Assembly (NCBI RefSeq): GCF_034263275.1
Contig: NZ_CP139559.1
Location: forward strand, 5,394,001 to 5,458,000
DNA: 64,000 bases
Source: Mucilaginibacter sp. cycad4
GTDB taxonomy: Bacteria; Bacteroidota; Bacteroidia; Sphingobacteriales; Sphingobacteriaceae
Direction: 5' to 3'
Shown: piece by piece, positions 9,916-18,502 of the stretch
How the letters are laid out: each line of letters begins with the position of its first letter
Position numbering within the stretch: the stretch's first letter is position 1
Notes under the pieces: model-generated
The model's input: the letters and a program-made list of their open reading frames with translations, nothing else
Told to the model about the DNA's origin: nothing
Database searches by the model: none
Translations under genes and position numbers: made by a program

Positions 9916-10329
9916 ATGAAAACCGCTAAAGAATTACTGCTCAACTATCTTGAGCATATCAACAACCCCGATACAGCTATTGAACTCTTTGCCGGCGACG
10001 CAGTGTTCGAGCTTCCCTACCTTGCAAGTTTAGGTTTACCCTGGCAATGGAAAGGTCGGGAAGTAATATATAATTTCCTTAAAAACCTACCCAAAACATT
10101 CGGCAACTTTAAATTTCAAAACATCAGGATCCATATTGATACACCTGACCAGGCCTTTGGCGAATATGATGTGAACGCTATAGTCAATTCAACAGGCCGG
10201 GTTTATCCGCAAACCTATATGGGGCGCCTGGTTGCCGAAAATGGTAAGATCAAACTGATCCGCGAAGCGCTGGATATGGTTGTAGTGGCCAAGGGAATGT
10301 TTCCTGACGGGTTGACACACTTAGCTTAA
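9916..10329 (+). CDS. NTF2-like / SnoaL-fold protein
   Basis: A 137-residue single-domain protein of the nuclear transport factor 2-like superfamily: N-terminal helices (AKELLLNYLEHINNPDTAIELF), the FAGDAVFELPY strand, a WKGREVIYNFLKNLP helix, and C-terminal strands (GRVYPQTYMGRLVAENGKI, IREALDM). These small cone-shaped proteins include isomerases, dehydratases and ligand binders. Function cannot be told from the fold. No signal peptide, so it is cytoplasmic. GAG precedes the ATG closely. Confidence 0.8.
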   Translation: MKTAKELLLNYLEHINNPDTAIELFAGDAVFELPYLASLGLPWQWKGREVIYNFLKNLPKTFGNFKFQNIRIHIDTPDQAFGEYDVNAIVNSTGRVYPQTYMGRLVAENGKIKLIREALDMVVVAKGMFPDGLTHLA

Positions 10330-10437
10330 AGCTACTTACGGGCCTGGCTCTTTTATAAAATTACACTTTAACGATACTTGGTTGTCCAAACCTTTTTTTC
10401 TTAATTTATTACCAAAAAAATGCTTTGACCAACGTTA

Positions 10438-10470
10438 CAAAGGCCTTAACTAAAATTGTTGAGGCCTTTG
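10438..10470. terminator. Hairpin between convergent genes
   Basis: CAAAGGCCT (10438-10446) pairs perfectly with AGGCCTTTG (10462-10470), midway between the NTF2-like gene and the convergent barrel gene. There is no long T run, so termination is plausible but not certain. Confidence 0.5.
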
Positions 10471-10491
10471 CAATAATTAGATACTCTACCA

Positions 10492-12915
10492 TCAATTAGC
10501 CACGTCATTATTTTCAATCCCTGTCCTGTTTTTATTGATCCTGTCTTTCAAACCTCCAAAGCTATAGTTCAGGCTGATGCTGAATGACCTGTAATAATTC
10601 ATGCTTTGGTAGGTTTGGTTAAACTGCGGGCCAAATGTTTTGCTAACACTGTTGCGGTATTTGGTAAACGGGTTTTTGATCCCCCCAGAGATACTGAACT
10701 TATTTTTTACAATATCCTTGTTGAAATTGAATGCACTATAAAAAAAACCGTTGGTGTACCCCTGTAAGCCAGTAGGGTTACGGCTGTTTATACCCAAATC
10801 GGCATTCAGGGCCCAGCCATGGTTCAGGCGGACTACGTTTGATAGCGTGGCCCCATATATCAGCAGGTTATTGTCCACTACTTTTCCACCGGCCTGACCC
10901 TGCAGCCACAAGTACATCATATTACCGTTAAGGCTTACGTTGTAAATTTTAGTTACAGGATAACTAAGGTTAAAATTGATGCCCGCGCTGCTGGCCTTGC
11001 CGGTATTGGCATAGGTAATTTGCGTAACCTGGGTAGTCCGGTCAAAATTAACCACCTGCAAATCGAGGTTGTTCATGAACGAATAGTCGAGCCCGATGTT
11101 TACTGATAGTTTTTTATTGCTGCCATATCCCAATTGGATATCGTTCAATAAAACAGGTCTCAGATTTGGGTTACCGGTAACTTCATAATTGGGGTTTGAG
11201 CGGTCAACATAAGGGTTAAGCCTGTTGATGCCCGGCCTCCTGATCCTTTGTGAAAAACCGAAGTTGATACTACTTTCGTCTTTAAACCTTTTACTTACCG
11301 AAACAGAAGGAACAACGTTAAAATAGTTTTGATCGGCCACAGATGCCGTGCTCGTGAAATTCGCCTGGATCACGGTTTCCTCAACCCGCACACCGGCATT
11401 GATGTTCCAACTATTTAAAGCCAGTTGGTAAGAGTTATAAGCGCTAAATACATTTTGAGTATTGGTAAACGCGTTTGCCTGCGCTGCATCATGCTCATAT
11501 AAACCGGTTGAATCATTTAATGAACTATAGCCAAAATCGCTGCTGTTATTCCTGAAAATGGCTTTAACACCGGCATCAATGGTTATTTTATTTACCGGGG
11601 TAACAAAATCAACCTGTACAGTGTGTTCTTTAAATTTTTGTTTATCGCTTTGTTGAAAATTAGGGACTGGGAAATTTACCCGGTCAAAAAATTGAACGTC
11701 GCTATTTTTGTTATTTGTGTTGCCGCTGTACATGTATGAAAATGTAAGCAGCCTGTTTTTAACACCTTTAAAACCCAATTCATAATTGATCCCTGCATCA
11801 ATGCCATGGCTGGCGGCCTTATTATTGTTTTGAAAACGGTATTGCTCAGGCTGATCATCGCCGGTTAGCAGGGATGATTGCCCGTTATGATCGGTTGCAT
11901 GGCTGCCGTTATAATTGAACTGAACGGTTAATAAATTCAGTGTATCTATCTGCAGGCTTAATTCGGTGCCGAAATAAGCGGTTTTATTATTTGAGCGCTC
12001 GTAACCGTTTTGCGCCAGTACCGTGCCTGCGGTATCCATTGTTTTACGGTTATTAATTGTCTGCGGCGCATTGTTGATACTCCCGCCGCCAAATGCCGAA
12101 ATGCCGAATTTGCCTTTTTTAGCCGTAAATGAGCCACCAACACCAGGGCCTCCGGCAGGCAGGTTTTCATTAATATTTACAGAGCCGTTGATACCATCGT
12201 TGTTTTTTTTGCTGGTGATGATGTTAATGATACCTGCCAAGCCTTCGGCATCATATTTTGATGGCGGCGTAGTGATCACCTCAATCCGCTCAATGGTTGA
12301 TGCCGGGATACTTTTTAAAACAGCTTTAAGGTTACTTTCCAAACTACCGGATGGCTTACTGTTAATAAGCACTTTGAAGCTTGAATTTCCTTTGAGCAGT
12401 AAATTATCATCCCCATCTAATGACAGGTATGGGATTTTACGCATCATGCTTAATACATTATTCCCTTTGCTTTCAGGATCCGCCTTCAGGTCGTAAATTA
12501 TCCTGTCGGCTTTTTGTCTTATGATCGGCCTGTCCGCGGTTATGGTAACCTCTTTCAGGCTGGTCATTACATCGCTCAAATAAACCGGTTTAAGCTCCAG
12601 TATTTTTTGCTGATGAGTAAGATTAAGCGCTATTGTTTTTGAGCCGTACCCGATAGCATTGATCAAGAGCGTGTAACTGGCTGGTTGTACCGAAGTAAAG
12701 CTAAAAGAGCCATCGTCTTTAGTAACAGCAACCATAATGGTTTCATTGACAGCATTTTTTAGCCGTACGGTTATCAATGGCAAAGGCGCTTTGGTCACCG
12801 AATCAGCAATACCTCCTTTTACCTGTACCGGGGCCTGGCTATAGCTATTGAGGTTATAAGTGATCAATACAGCTATCATCATGATGAACCGTATTGTTGT
12901 TTGTTTAGTTTTCAT
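10492..12915 (-). CDS. Outer-membrane beta-barrel family protein (TonB-dependent receptor-like)
   Basis: An 807-residue outer-membrane protein with the same plan as the one at 4.2 kb: signal peptide (to about residue 27, NSYSQA), carboxypeptidase-regulatory-like domain (GGIADSVTKAPLPLITVRLK, about 34-115), plug-like domain (about 130-235: KGNNVLSMMRKIPYLSLDGD, IERIEVITTPPSKYDAEGLA) and a barrel of PF14905 type. The typical 'INIITSKKN' end of the plug is seen. No SusD partner is nearby. The first Met is followed by a basic stretch and hydrophobic core, supporting the start. Confidence 0.87.
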   Translation of the reverse strand: MKTKQTTIRFIMMIAVLITYNLNSYSQAPVQVKGGIADSVTKAPLPLITVRLKNAVNETIMVAVTKDDGSFSFTSVQPASYTLLINAIGYGSKTIALNLTHQQKILELKPVYLSDVMTSLKEVTITADRPIIRQKADRIIYDLKADPESKGNNVLSMMRKIPYLSLDGDDNLLLKGNSSFKVLINSKPSGSLESNLKAVLKSIPASTIERIEVITTPPSKYDAEGLAGIINIITSKKNNDGINGSVNINENLPAGGPGVGGSFTAKKGKFGISAFGGGSINNAPQTINNRKTMDTAGTVLAQNGYERSNNKTAYFGTELSLQIDTLNLLTVQFNYNGSHATDHNGQSSLLTGDDQPEQYRFQNNNKAASHGIDAGINYELGFKGVKNRLLTFSYMYSGNTNNKNSDVQFFDRVNFPVPNFQQSDKQKFKEHTVQVDFVTPVNKITIDAGVKAIFRNNSSDFGYSSLNDSTGLYEHDAAQANAFTNTQNVFSAYNSYQLALNSWNINAGVRVEETVIQANFTSTASVADQNYFNVVPSVSVSKRFKDESSINFGFSQRIRRPGINRLNPYVDRSNPNYEVTGNPNLRPVLLNDIQLGYGSNKKLSVNIGLDYSFMNNLDLQVVNFDRTTQVTQITYANTGKASSAGINFNLSYPVTKIYNVSLNGNMMYLWLQGQAGGKVVDNNLLIYGATLSNVVRLNHGWALNADLGINSRNPTGLQGYTNGFFYSAFNFNKDIVKNKFSISGGIKNPFTKYRNSVSKTFGPQFNQTYQSMNYYRSFSISLNYSFGGLKDRINKNRTGIENNDVAN

Positions 12916-13044
12916 ATGTGTAAGGGGGTTAGATTTTGATTAATTTTTAGGCAATAGGATTCCCTGAGAGGAATTTCCCTCTTTAAAATTTGATGATACG
13001 GGCAGCTAAACCGCCCGCTTAGTACAATAAATCAGGCTGATTAT

Positions 13045-13377
13045 TTAATCTTTACGGCGGCGAAGCAGCAGGTAATAGATTAGAAAGCCGGCTGAGATAA
13101 AGATCATCTCAACCCCATAAGGAACGGGTGAATCTTCGGCGCTGTAAGGGATAAATTCCATTACTATAAAACCTATTCCGGCGCAAAGGAGGATGAGCCC
13201 CCATTTCAAAGCTTCGTTACCCGAACCCAACTGGGCCAAAAACTTGACGCTGTTTTCATCCAGGGGGCCTGCATTAATAATCCGTTTCTTTAACCTGTAA
13301 TTATAAAGGGCAAGTATAAATATGGCTATCAGTATAAAAAATACGATAATTATGATAAATGGCATTAACTGTTTCAT
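13045..13377 (-). CDS. Small membrane protein, DUF6249-like
   Basis: A 110-residue protein with three hydrophobic segments: MPFIIIIVFFILIAIFIL at the N-terminus, then KWGLILLCAGIGFIVMEFI and IFISAGFLIYYLLL, ending in RRRKD. This resembles the DUF6249 family often placed beside ECF sigma genes. It is divergent from the sigma gene, and both share a mirror-image promoter motif, so it is probably a member of the sigma regulon. No biochemical role is known to me. Confidence 0.75.
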   Translation of the reverse strand: MKQLMPFIIIIVFFILIAIFILALYNYRLKKRIINAGPLDENSVKFLAQLGSGNEALKWGLILLCAGIGFIVMEFIPYSAEDSPVPYGVEMIFISAGFLIYYLLLRRRKD

Positions 13378-13400
13378 GATATTGTTTATTTATTTGCTAT

Positions 13401-13432
13401 AGTAGTCAACACACGCAGCACTCCGGTTGCAA
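13401..13432 (-). promoter_or_regulatory. Putative ECF promoter for the small membrane protein
   Basis: On the minus strand: TTGCAACCG, 14 bases, TTGACTACT. Exactly the same pair with the same spacing lies on the plus strand at 13462-13493. The distance suits -35 and -10 elements, and it ends about 20 bases before the start codon of the 110-residue protein. Confidence 0.6.
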
Positions 13433-13461
13433 TTATTTTAAAATATTTTTTTATTCCTTTT

Positions 13462-13493
13462 TTGCAACCGCCAAACCTTATATATTGACTACT
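13462..13493 (+). promoter_or_regulatory. Putative autoregulated ECF promoter for the sigma gene
   Basis: TTGCAACCG (13462-13470), 14 bases, TTGACTACT (13485-13493), identical in layout to the divergent copy at 13401-13432. The -10-like end is only five bases before the sigma ATG at 13499, so the transcript would be nearly or fully leaderless if this is the promoter. Confidence 0.6.
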
Positions 13494-13498
13494 GTAAT

Positions 13499-14056
13499 AT
13501 GTTTAATGAACACGAGGTTATATCCAGGATATTAAATAAAGATCTCCGGGCTTTTGAACTGCTTGTAAAGCAATACGAAAAGCTGGTCTTCTTCGTGATA
13601 AACCGGTTGGTGCAAGACCAGCAAAACAAGGAGGATATATGCCAGGAAGTTTTTATTAAGATCCACCAAAACCTGCACCGGTTTGAGTTTCAGTCGAAAC
13701 TATCAACCTGGATAGCACGTATAGCCTATTTAACTGCTGTAAACTATTTAAAAAAGAACAAGAACAATTCCACTGCCGAATATCCCGAAAATATTGATAA
13801 TTATCATTTTACAGATGAAAACCCGGAGCAGGAACTGATAAAAAAGAATACCGCAGCATATGTTAACCTGCTTATTGAGCAAATGCCGCATCAATATAAA
13901 ACAGTGTTAACGCTGTACCACCTTAATGAGTTTTCATGTGCGGAGATCGAAGAGATCACAGGAATTCCGGAAGGAACAGTGAAAAGCCATCTTTTCAGGG
14001 CACGAAAATTATTGAAAGAGAAAATTGAAAAAGACCTTAAGAAAGAAAACATATGA
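13499..14056 (+). CDS. RNA polymerase ECF sigma factor
   Basis: A 185-residue sigma-70 family protein. Region 2 (about 22-90) has FELLVKQYEKLVFFVINRLV, QQNKEDICQEVFIKIHQNL and FQSKLSTWIARIAYLTAVNY; region 4 (about 125-178) has YKTVLTLYHLNEFSCAEIEE and GIPEGTVKSHLFRARKLLKE, the helix-turn-helix reading the -35 box. Regions 1 and 3 are absent, as expected for ECF. It overlaps the next gene by 4 bases (ATGA), so the two are translationally coupled. The divergent identical promoter motifs suggest it drives its own operon and the neighbour. Confidence 0.93.
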   Translation: MFNEHEVISRILNKDLRAFELLVKQYEKLVFFVINRLVQDQQNKEDICQEVFIKIHQNLHRFEFQSKLSTWIARIAYLTAVNYLKKNKNNSTAEYPENIDNYHFTDENPEQELIKKNTAAYVNLLIEQMPHQYKTVLTLYHLNEFSCAEIEEITGIPEGTVKSHLFRARKLLKEKIEKDLKKENI

Positions 14057-14466
14057 AAGAGCTGGATGACGACGAATTACAAGAGCTATTAAACAATGGC
14101 CTGGTTCCGGATAACAAAACACTTTCAGAAGAAGATAAGAACGATCTGCATGCTTATCAAAACTTATTTAGCGCACTAAGCACCGGGCCCGAACAAGGCT
14201 TGCCCATGAGCTTTGCCGCAAACGTTAGGCGAAAACTACAGGAACAGGCTAACCGCAAAAGCGACCTGCACTTTAACCTGGTGGCCATGGTCATATTTGC
14301 CGGGGGATTAACACTGGCTTATGGCCTGTTAGCGATGATGAGCCCTGAAAGCGGCGATATGTTTTTAAATGCAGTGATCAGCTTTAAATGGGTGTTATTG
14401 GCACTGGTTATTGGCTTCGTCGGTTATCTTTTTGTCGACCAACGATTGGTTAAAAGGAGTTATTAA
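14053..14466 (+). CDS. Membrane protein coupled to the sigma factor, possible anti-sigma factor
   Basis: A 137-residue protein with an acidic, soluble N-terminal half (about 1-78) and two membrane segments (about 80-97, LVAMVIFAGGLTLAYGLLAM; about 110-130, FKWVLLALVIGFVGYLFVD). It has no zinc-finger HxxxCxxC motif. The start overlaps the sigma stop by 4 bases, the usual arrangement for an ECF sigma and its membrane anti-sigma, which is the basis for the proposed role. The soluble part would face the cytoplasm. Confidence 0.7.
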   Translation: MKELDDDELQELLNNGLVPDNKTLSEEDKNDLHAYQNLFSALSTGPEQGLPMSFAANVRRKLQEQANRKSDLHFNLVAMVIFAGGLTLAYGLLAMMSPESGDMFLNAVISFKWVLLALVIGFVGYLFVDQRLVKRSY

Positions 14467-14509
14467 CGAAAATTACGGGAGACGCAATTATGCATCTCTA
14501 CATTAAAGA

Positions 14510-15175
14510 TTAACGCGCTTCTTCTATCGCATCCGGTACGGCGTCTTCTTCTTCTCCGGCTTGCAGATCTTCCTTAAACACACGGATGGTTTTAATATAC
14601 CTGCGCTGGTAACGATCATTCATGGCAGTTTCTGTAACCCCATTTTCATCGCCCGATGTAGAGTGGATAAATACCAACGGCTCGCCGGGTTGCGATATAA
14701 CTATACCAATGTGGCCGGCACTGTGGTAATTATGGCTGCGGGTACCGGTAAATAATATCAGATCGCCAAATTTGGCCTCTCTAATATCGATACCCTTAAC
14801 AGGTGTAAAATCCGATGAGCTGCGGGGGATAGAGATGCCGAAATGGGTAAAAACATAATTAACAAAACCCGAGCAATCAAAACCTTTTTCCGGATTGCTT
14901 GAACCATACCGGTACCTGATGCCTTTCAGGGTTTGGGCAAATTCAACCAGTTCATCAGGTGTGGTTTCGCCAGTTTCATAATTGGCCTCAACTTCGGCAT
15001 AATGATGCCTCAGCCGCGAATGACTATGCGACCTTGCCGTTTTATTAGCTTTATGTTTTTTTGCTGCATGAAGTACGGCTGGCTTTACCGGCTTCATAAA
15101 TGATAAACAAGCAATAAGGAGGAGTTTGGGACCAACTACAAAATGCATGTTGTAATGATAGGTAAAAATTTCCAC
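14510..15175 (-). CDS. C40 family (NlpC/P60) cell-wall peptidase
   Basis: A 221-residue protein whose C-terminal domain (about 80-205) is NlpC/P60: catalytic C101 in FDCSGFVNYVF, H155 in GHIGIVIS, and a third polar residue H171 in FIHSTSGD. These enzymes cut D-Glu-diaminopimelate bonds in peptidoglycan stem peptides. A hydrophobic stretch (HFVVGPKLLLIACLSFM) near the N-terminus suggests export; the Met at residue 10 (15148) gives a more usual signal peptide and may be the true start. A basic, His- and Ala-rich linker (35-60) follows. It is convergent with the sigma operon. Confidence 0.85.
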   Translation of the reverse strand: MEIFTYHYNMHFVVGPKLLLIACLSFMKPVKPAVLHAAKKHKANKTARSHSHSRLRHHYAEVEANYETGETTPDELVEFAQTLKGIRYRYGSSNPEKGFDCSGFVNYVFTHFGISIPRSSSDFTPVKGIDIREAKFGDLILFTGTRSHNYHSAGHIGIVISQPGEPLVFIHSTSGDENGVTETAMNDRYQRRYIKTIRVFKEDLQAGEEEDAVPDAIEEAR

Positions 15176-15435
15176 GGATAGTAATCAAAATGTAAAAAAG
15201 ATAGCTGTATTAAGCCGATAGTACCAAGCCGGAAGTCCGATTCTTCCTCTTTACATACTTAGAACTTATGATTTTGGGCTAAAGACTAATATGTCAATTT
15301 ACTGTGGATACGATAGTAAAGTATGATACTATTATTTCATTTGATTCATCAAAAAACCAAAATTGGTGTTAAAATAACAATTAATAAAAACATTCCATAC
15401 TTTAGCAAGGCTAACCCATTTGTAAATACCAAACC

Positions 15436-17373
15436 ATGACAACCAGGAAAATAACAGGTCGTTTTTTAACGCTGTTTTCAATATCAGTTTGTATTATCTC
15501 TATTCAAGCACAAGCCCAAACCCAACTGAATTCCTTTCGGTTGCAACAGGTTAAGCTATTGCCCGGTGTATTTAAAGATGCACAATTAACAGACAAGGCT
15601 TACATCCTGGCTTTAGATCCTGATCGGTTGTTGGCTCCTTACCTAACCGAAGCAGGGCTTAAGCCTAAAAAGAAAAACTATGAAAACTGGGAAAACACCG
15701 GGTTAGACGGGCACATCGGCGGGCACTATTTATCGGCCCTGTCCTTTATGTACGCCGCCACTCACGATGCGGAACTAAACCGCCGGTTGGATTATATGCT
15801 GGCCCAATTGAAACGCTGCCAGGATAAAACAGGAAGTGGTTATCTTGGTGGTACACCCGGAGGGACAGCAATGTGGAAGGATATCGCTGCAGGTAAAATT
15901 GAAGCCGACACCTTCTCCCTCAATAAAAAATGGGTACCCCTTTATAATATCCACAAACTTTTTGCCGGCCTCAGGGATGCCTATATGATTGCCGGGAAAA
16001 GCCAGGCAAAAGAAATACTGGTGCGGTTAACAGACTATATCTATAGCGTTTCCCTCAAACTGACTGATAAGCAGATCCAAACCATGCTGATTTCTGAACA
16101 GGGTGGCTTAAATGAAGTTTTTGCCGACGTATCGGTTATAACCGGCCAAAATAAATACCTTACCCTGGCACGGAGGTTCTCACATAAAGAGACCTTAAAC
16201 CCATTGATCCAAAGGCATGATGAGCTCAATGGACTGCATGCCAATATGCAAATCCCTAAGGCTGTAGGCTTTCAGCGCATCTCAGAAGTTGGCGGCGATG
16301 CAGATTATGGCAAGGCTGCTCAGTTTTTCTGGGAAACGGTAGTAAATAACCGTTCAGTTGTAATAGGCGGCAACAGTGTAAATGAGCATTTTAACCCAGC
16401 GGGCAATTTCACTAAAATGATCACAGATATTGCAGGCCCGGAAACTTGTAACTCCTATAATATGCTCAAACTAACCCGCCATCTTTTTGAAAAGGCGGCA
16501 GATGTTAAGTATATGGATTTTTACGAGCGGGTTTTGTATAATCATATCCTTTCGAGCCAGCATCCCGTACACGGTGGCTTTGTTTATTACACCTCTATGC
16601 GCCCGCGCCATTATCGCGTTTACTCGCAGCCTCAGGTTGATATGTGGTGCTGTGTGGGTTCGGGCATGGAAAACCATGGCAAATATGGCGAGCTCATCTA
16701 CAGCTATCAGCAAAAAAACCTGTATGTAAACCTGTTTATTGCGTCCCGGTTAAATTGGGCTGCACAAGGGCTTGTACTTTCGCAGCAAACCAAATTTCCG
16801 GATACGGAAACTACCAAACTTTTAGTTGAAGCAGTGAAGCCTGGTAAATTCGACATTAATATCCGCTACCCTCATTGGGTAAAGGCAGGTAAACTGCAAA
16901 TAAAGATCAATGGTACGGAAGTACCTGTTGATGCCCGGCCCGGCTCATATGTAAAGCTTAACAGATTGTGGAAAAAAGGCGATGAAATAGCAATTCGTTT
17001 ACCTATGGAATTGAGCACCGAAGCATTACCGGATAGCTCGCATTATGTAGCATTTTTAAACGGGCCAATTGTATTAGCGGCTAAAACCGACACTACCGAT
17101 CTTGATAACTTAATTGCCGATGGCGACCAGTTTGAGGGTTACCGTGCCCGTGGTAAAACTTATCCGTTAAATGAGGCACCTATACTTGCAAGCAACCAGC
17201 CTGATCTTGAAAAATACCTGAAACCAGTAGCCGGAAAACCTCAAACTTTCATTGCGCCTGAACTGATCAGTCCGGCGAAGTTTAAAAAACTGGAACTGAT
17301 CCCTTTTTACAAATTACATGATGCCCGGTATATGATCTATTGGCACCAGGGGAATTTGAAAGATACCTATTAA
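15436..17373 (+). CDS. Exported GH127 beta-L-arabinofuranosidase
   Basis: A 645-residue glycoside hydrolase of family 127 (formerly DUF1680), which removes beta-L-arabinofuranosyl units from plant glycoproteins and pectic or arabinan side chains. Signal peptide 1-28. An (alpha/alpha)6 barrel covers about 45-430, with beta domains to the end. The zinc and catalytic set known in the Bifidobacterium enzyme (Glu, Cys, Cys-Cys) is present as E336-x-C338 and C405-C406 (WCCVGSGMENHGKYGE), with the general acid/base candidate E317 in VNEHFNP. The gene stands alone, without a SusCD pair, so it may act in the periplasm on small imported oligosaccharides. Confidence 0.9.
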   Translation: MTTRKITGRFLTLFSISVCIISIQAQAQTQLNSFRLQQVKLLPGVFKDAQLTDKAYILALDPDRLLAPYLTEAGLKPKKKNYENWENTGLDGHIGGHYLSALSFMYAATHDAELNRRLDYMLAQLKRCQDKTGSGYLGGTPGGTAMWKDIAAGKIEADTFSLNKKWVPLYNIHKLFAGLRDAYMIAGKSQAKEILVRLTDYIYSVSLKLTDKQIQTMLISEQGGLNEVFADVSVITGQNKYLTLARRFSHKETLNPLIQRHDELNGLHANMQIPKAVGFQRISEVGGDADYGKAAQFFWETVVNNRSVVIGGNSVNEHFNPAGNFTKMITDIAGPETCNSYNMLKLTRHLFEKAADVKYMDFYERVLYNHILSSQHPVHGGFVYYTSMRPRHYRVYSQPQVDMWCCVGSGMENHGKYGELIYSYQQKNLYVNLFIASRLNWAAQGLVLSQQTKFPDTETTKLLVEAVKPGKFDINIRYPHWVKAGKLQIKINGTEVPVDARPGSYVKLNRLWKKGDEIAIRLPMELSTEALPDSSHYVAFLNGPIVLAAKTDTTDLDNLIADGDQFEGYRARGKTYPLNEAPILASNQPDLEKYLKPVAGKPQTFIAPELISPAKFKKLELIPFYKLHDARYMIYWHQGNLKDTY

Positions 17374-17419
17374 GTTAGCGCGTTAAGAAGGTTTCATTTT
17401 ACAATCCCGGCAAAACTAA

Positions 17420-17598
17420 ACCCCACTCGCTGGTATGCTGATTTGAAAATTAAAACATCTCAATTAAAGCTCAAAAATAAGCTGGTGGCTATTTGCTGCG
17501 GAGGAATAACCGCGATAATTATTGCTATGGCAACAATAGGTTTCCAGGCAATAAAAGCAGCAATGGCTAACCCGGTAACGAGTTTAAGAAATGAATAA
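17420..17598 (+). pseudogene. Remnant of the C-terminus of a MacB/FtsX permease
   Basis: Six-frame reading gives pieces of a permease C-terminus: TPLAGM (17420-17437), an ISWWLFAA segment (about 17477-17500), then after a one-base loss IGFQAIKAAMANPVTSLRNE with a stop at 17596-17598. The best match is the end of the 1223-residue fusion at 56.4-60.0 kb (SFQAIKAAKANPVKSLRSE). Two in-frame stops and a frameshift show it is dead. The rest of the gene is missing; what precedes is the GH127 gene. Confidence 0.75.
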
Positions 17599-17621
17599 TG
17601 CTCAAGGGATAAATTGCAATA

Positions 17622-18011
17622 TTATTGGGTCTTATCAATTATAGATATATTGCCTTTATTTATCTCTACATCAAATAATACCATTCCTTCTATGGCGTTA
17701 TTTGATGCATCCCTGGCTGGGTTCCATGCGGGTGCTTCTTTTATTAAGAACCTCAATTTTTGGATTATCGCGTTGTTGTCAAATGAATCCTCTGAAAATT
17801 GCCTTGTTATCAATGGTTTCAATAGCTTTCCCTCAGTTGAGATTTTGCTTTGGTATGAAAGCCTGATTGTATAGCCTTTGGGAATAATGTTGGTGATCTG
17901 ATTCTTTAAGGAATCAGCGAATGCTGTTGTGATAGCCGGTGATTTATAAGACTGCGCCCAAATAGATTGAGAAAGAAATAGTATAAATATCAAAACTATA
18001 TTTTTTTTCAT
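17622..18011 (-). CDS. Exported hypothetical protein, weakly TonB-C-terminus-like
   Basis: A 129-residue protein with a clear signal peptide (MKKNIVLIFILFLSQSIWAQ). The C-terminal part, EAPAWNPARDASNNAIEGMV followed by LFDVEINKGNISI, resembles the 'W.PA...G..V.....V...G.I' pattern of energy-transducer TonB C-terminal domains, but there is no TonB membrane anchor or proline linker. It might be a soluble relative of that domain. No operon partners; the gene stands between the permease remnant and a tRNA. Confidence 0.6.
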   Translation of the reverse strand: MKKNIVLIFILFLSQSIWAQSYKSPAITTAFADSLKNQITNIIPKGYTIRLSYQSKISTEGKLLKPLITRQFSEDSFDNNAIIQKLRFLIKEAPAWNPARDASNNAIEGMVLFDVEINKGNISIIDKTQ

Positions 18012-18235
18012 GCCTTAAAATTAAAAAAAACTGAGTGCAATTTTCTATTTCAAATCCCCCGGGGAATATCAATTGGTCGTTCAAAATCGACCGGGGGCGC
18101 GCTAAACTGGAACTGCAATTAGCAGTTAGAAATCCTTCCATCTCCGCAATTGATCGTTAGCAAAGATGATCTGTCGTGAAATTATTAACAAACCTTGACA
18201 AGAGGCGGGTCAGCACGTAAACTTGTTTTTCCAAC

Positions 18236-18268
18236 AAAAAAAAGCCTCAAATCTTTCGATTCAAGGCT
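18236..18268 (-). terminator. Intrinsic terminator downstream of the second tRNA-fMet
   Basis: On the minus strand GCCTTGAATC, loop GAAA, GATTTGAGGC (18267-18244) followed by a run of T. It is related to the terminator after the first tRNA-fMet copy. Confidence 0.85.
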
Positions 18269-18281
18269 TTCATTTTCTTCG

Positions 18282-18354
<73 letters not shown>

Positions 18355-18502
18355 CTGTATTGTGCTATATATTTGAGATCCGGCCATAACCCCGGAAAGG
18401 TGCTTCCAATTACCAAAATGCAAATTTGCACTCCGTTTTAATTGGACTGCAAAGATATAATTCGTTTCTTTGCAGTCCAAATATATTTTTAATTATTTTT
18501 TT

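Noticed and set aside
12023..12496. Plus-strand ORF of 157 codons
   Set aside because: Antisense shadow of the barrel protein gene.
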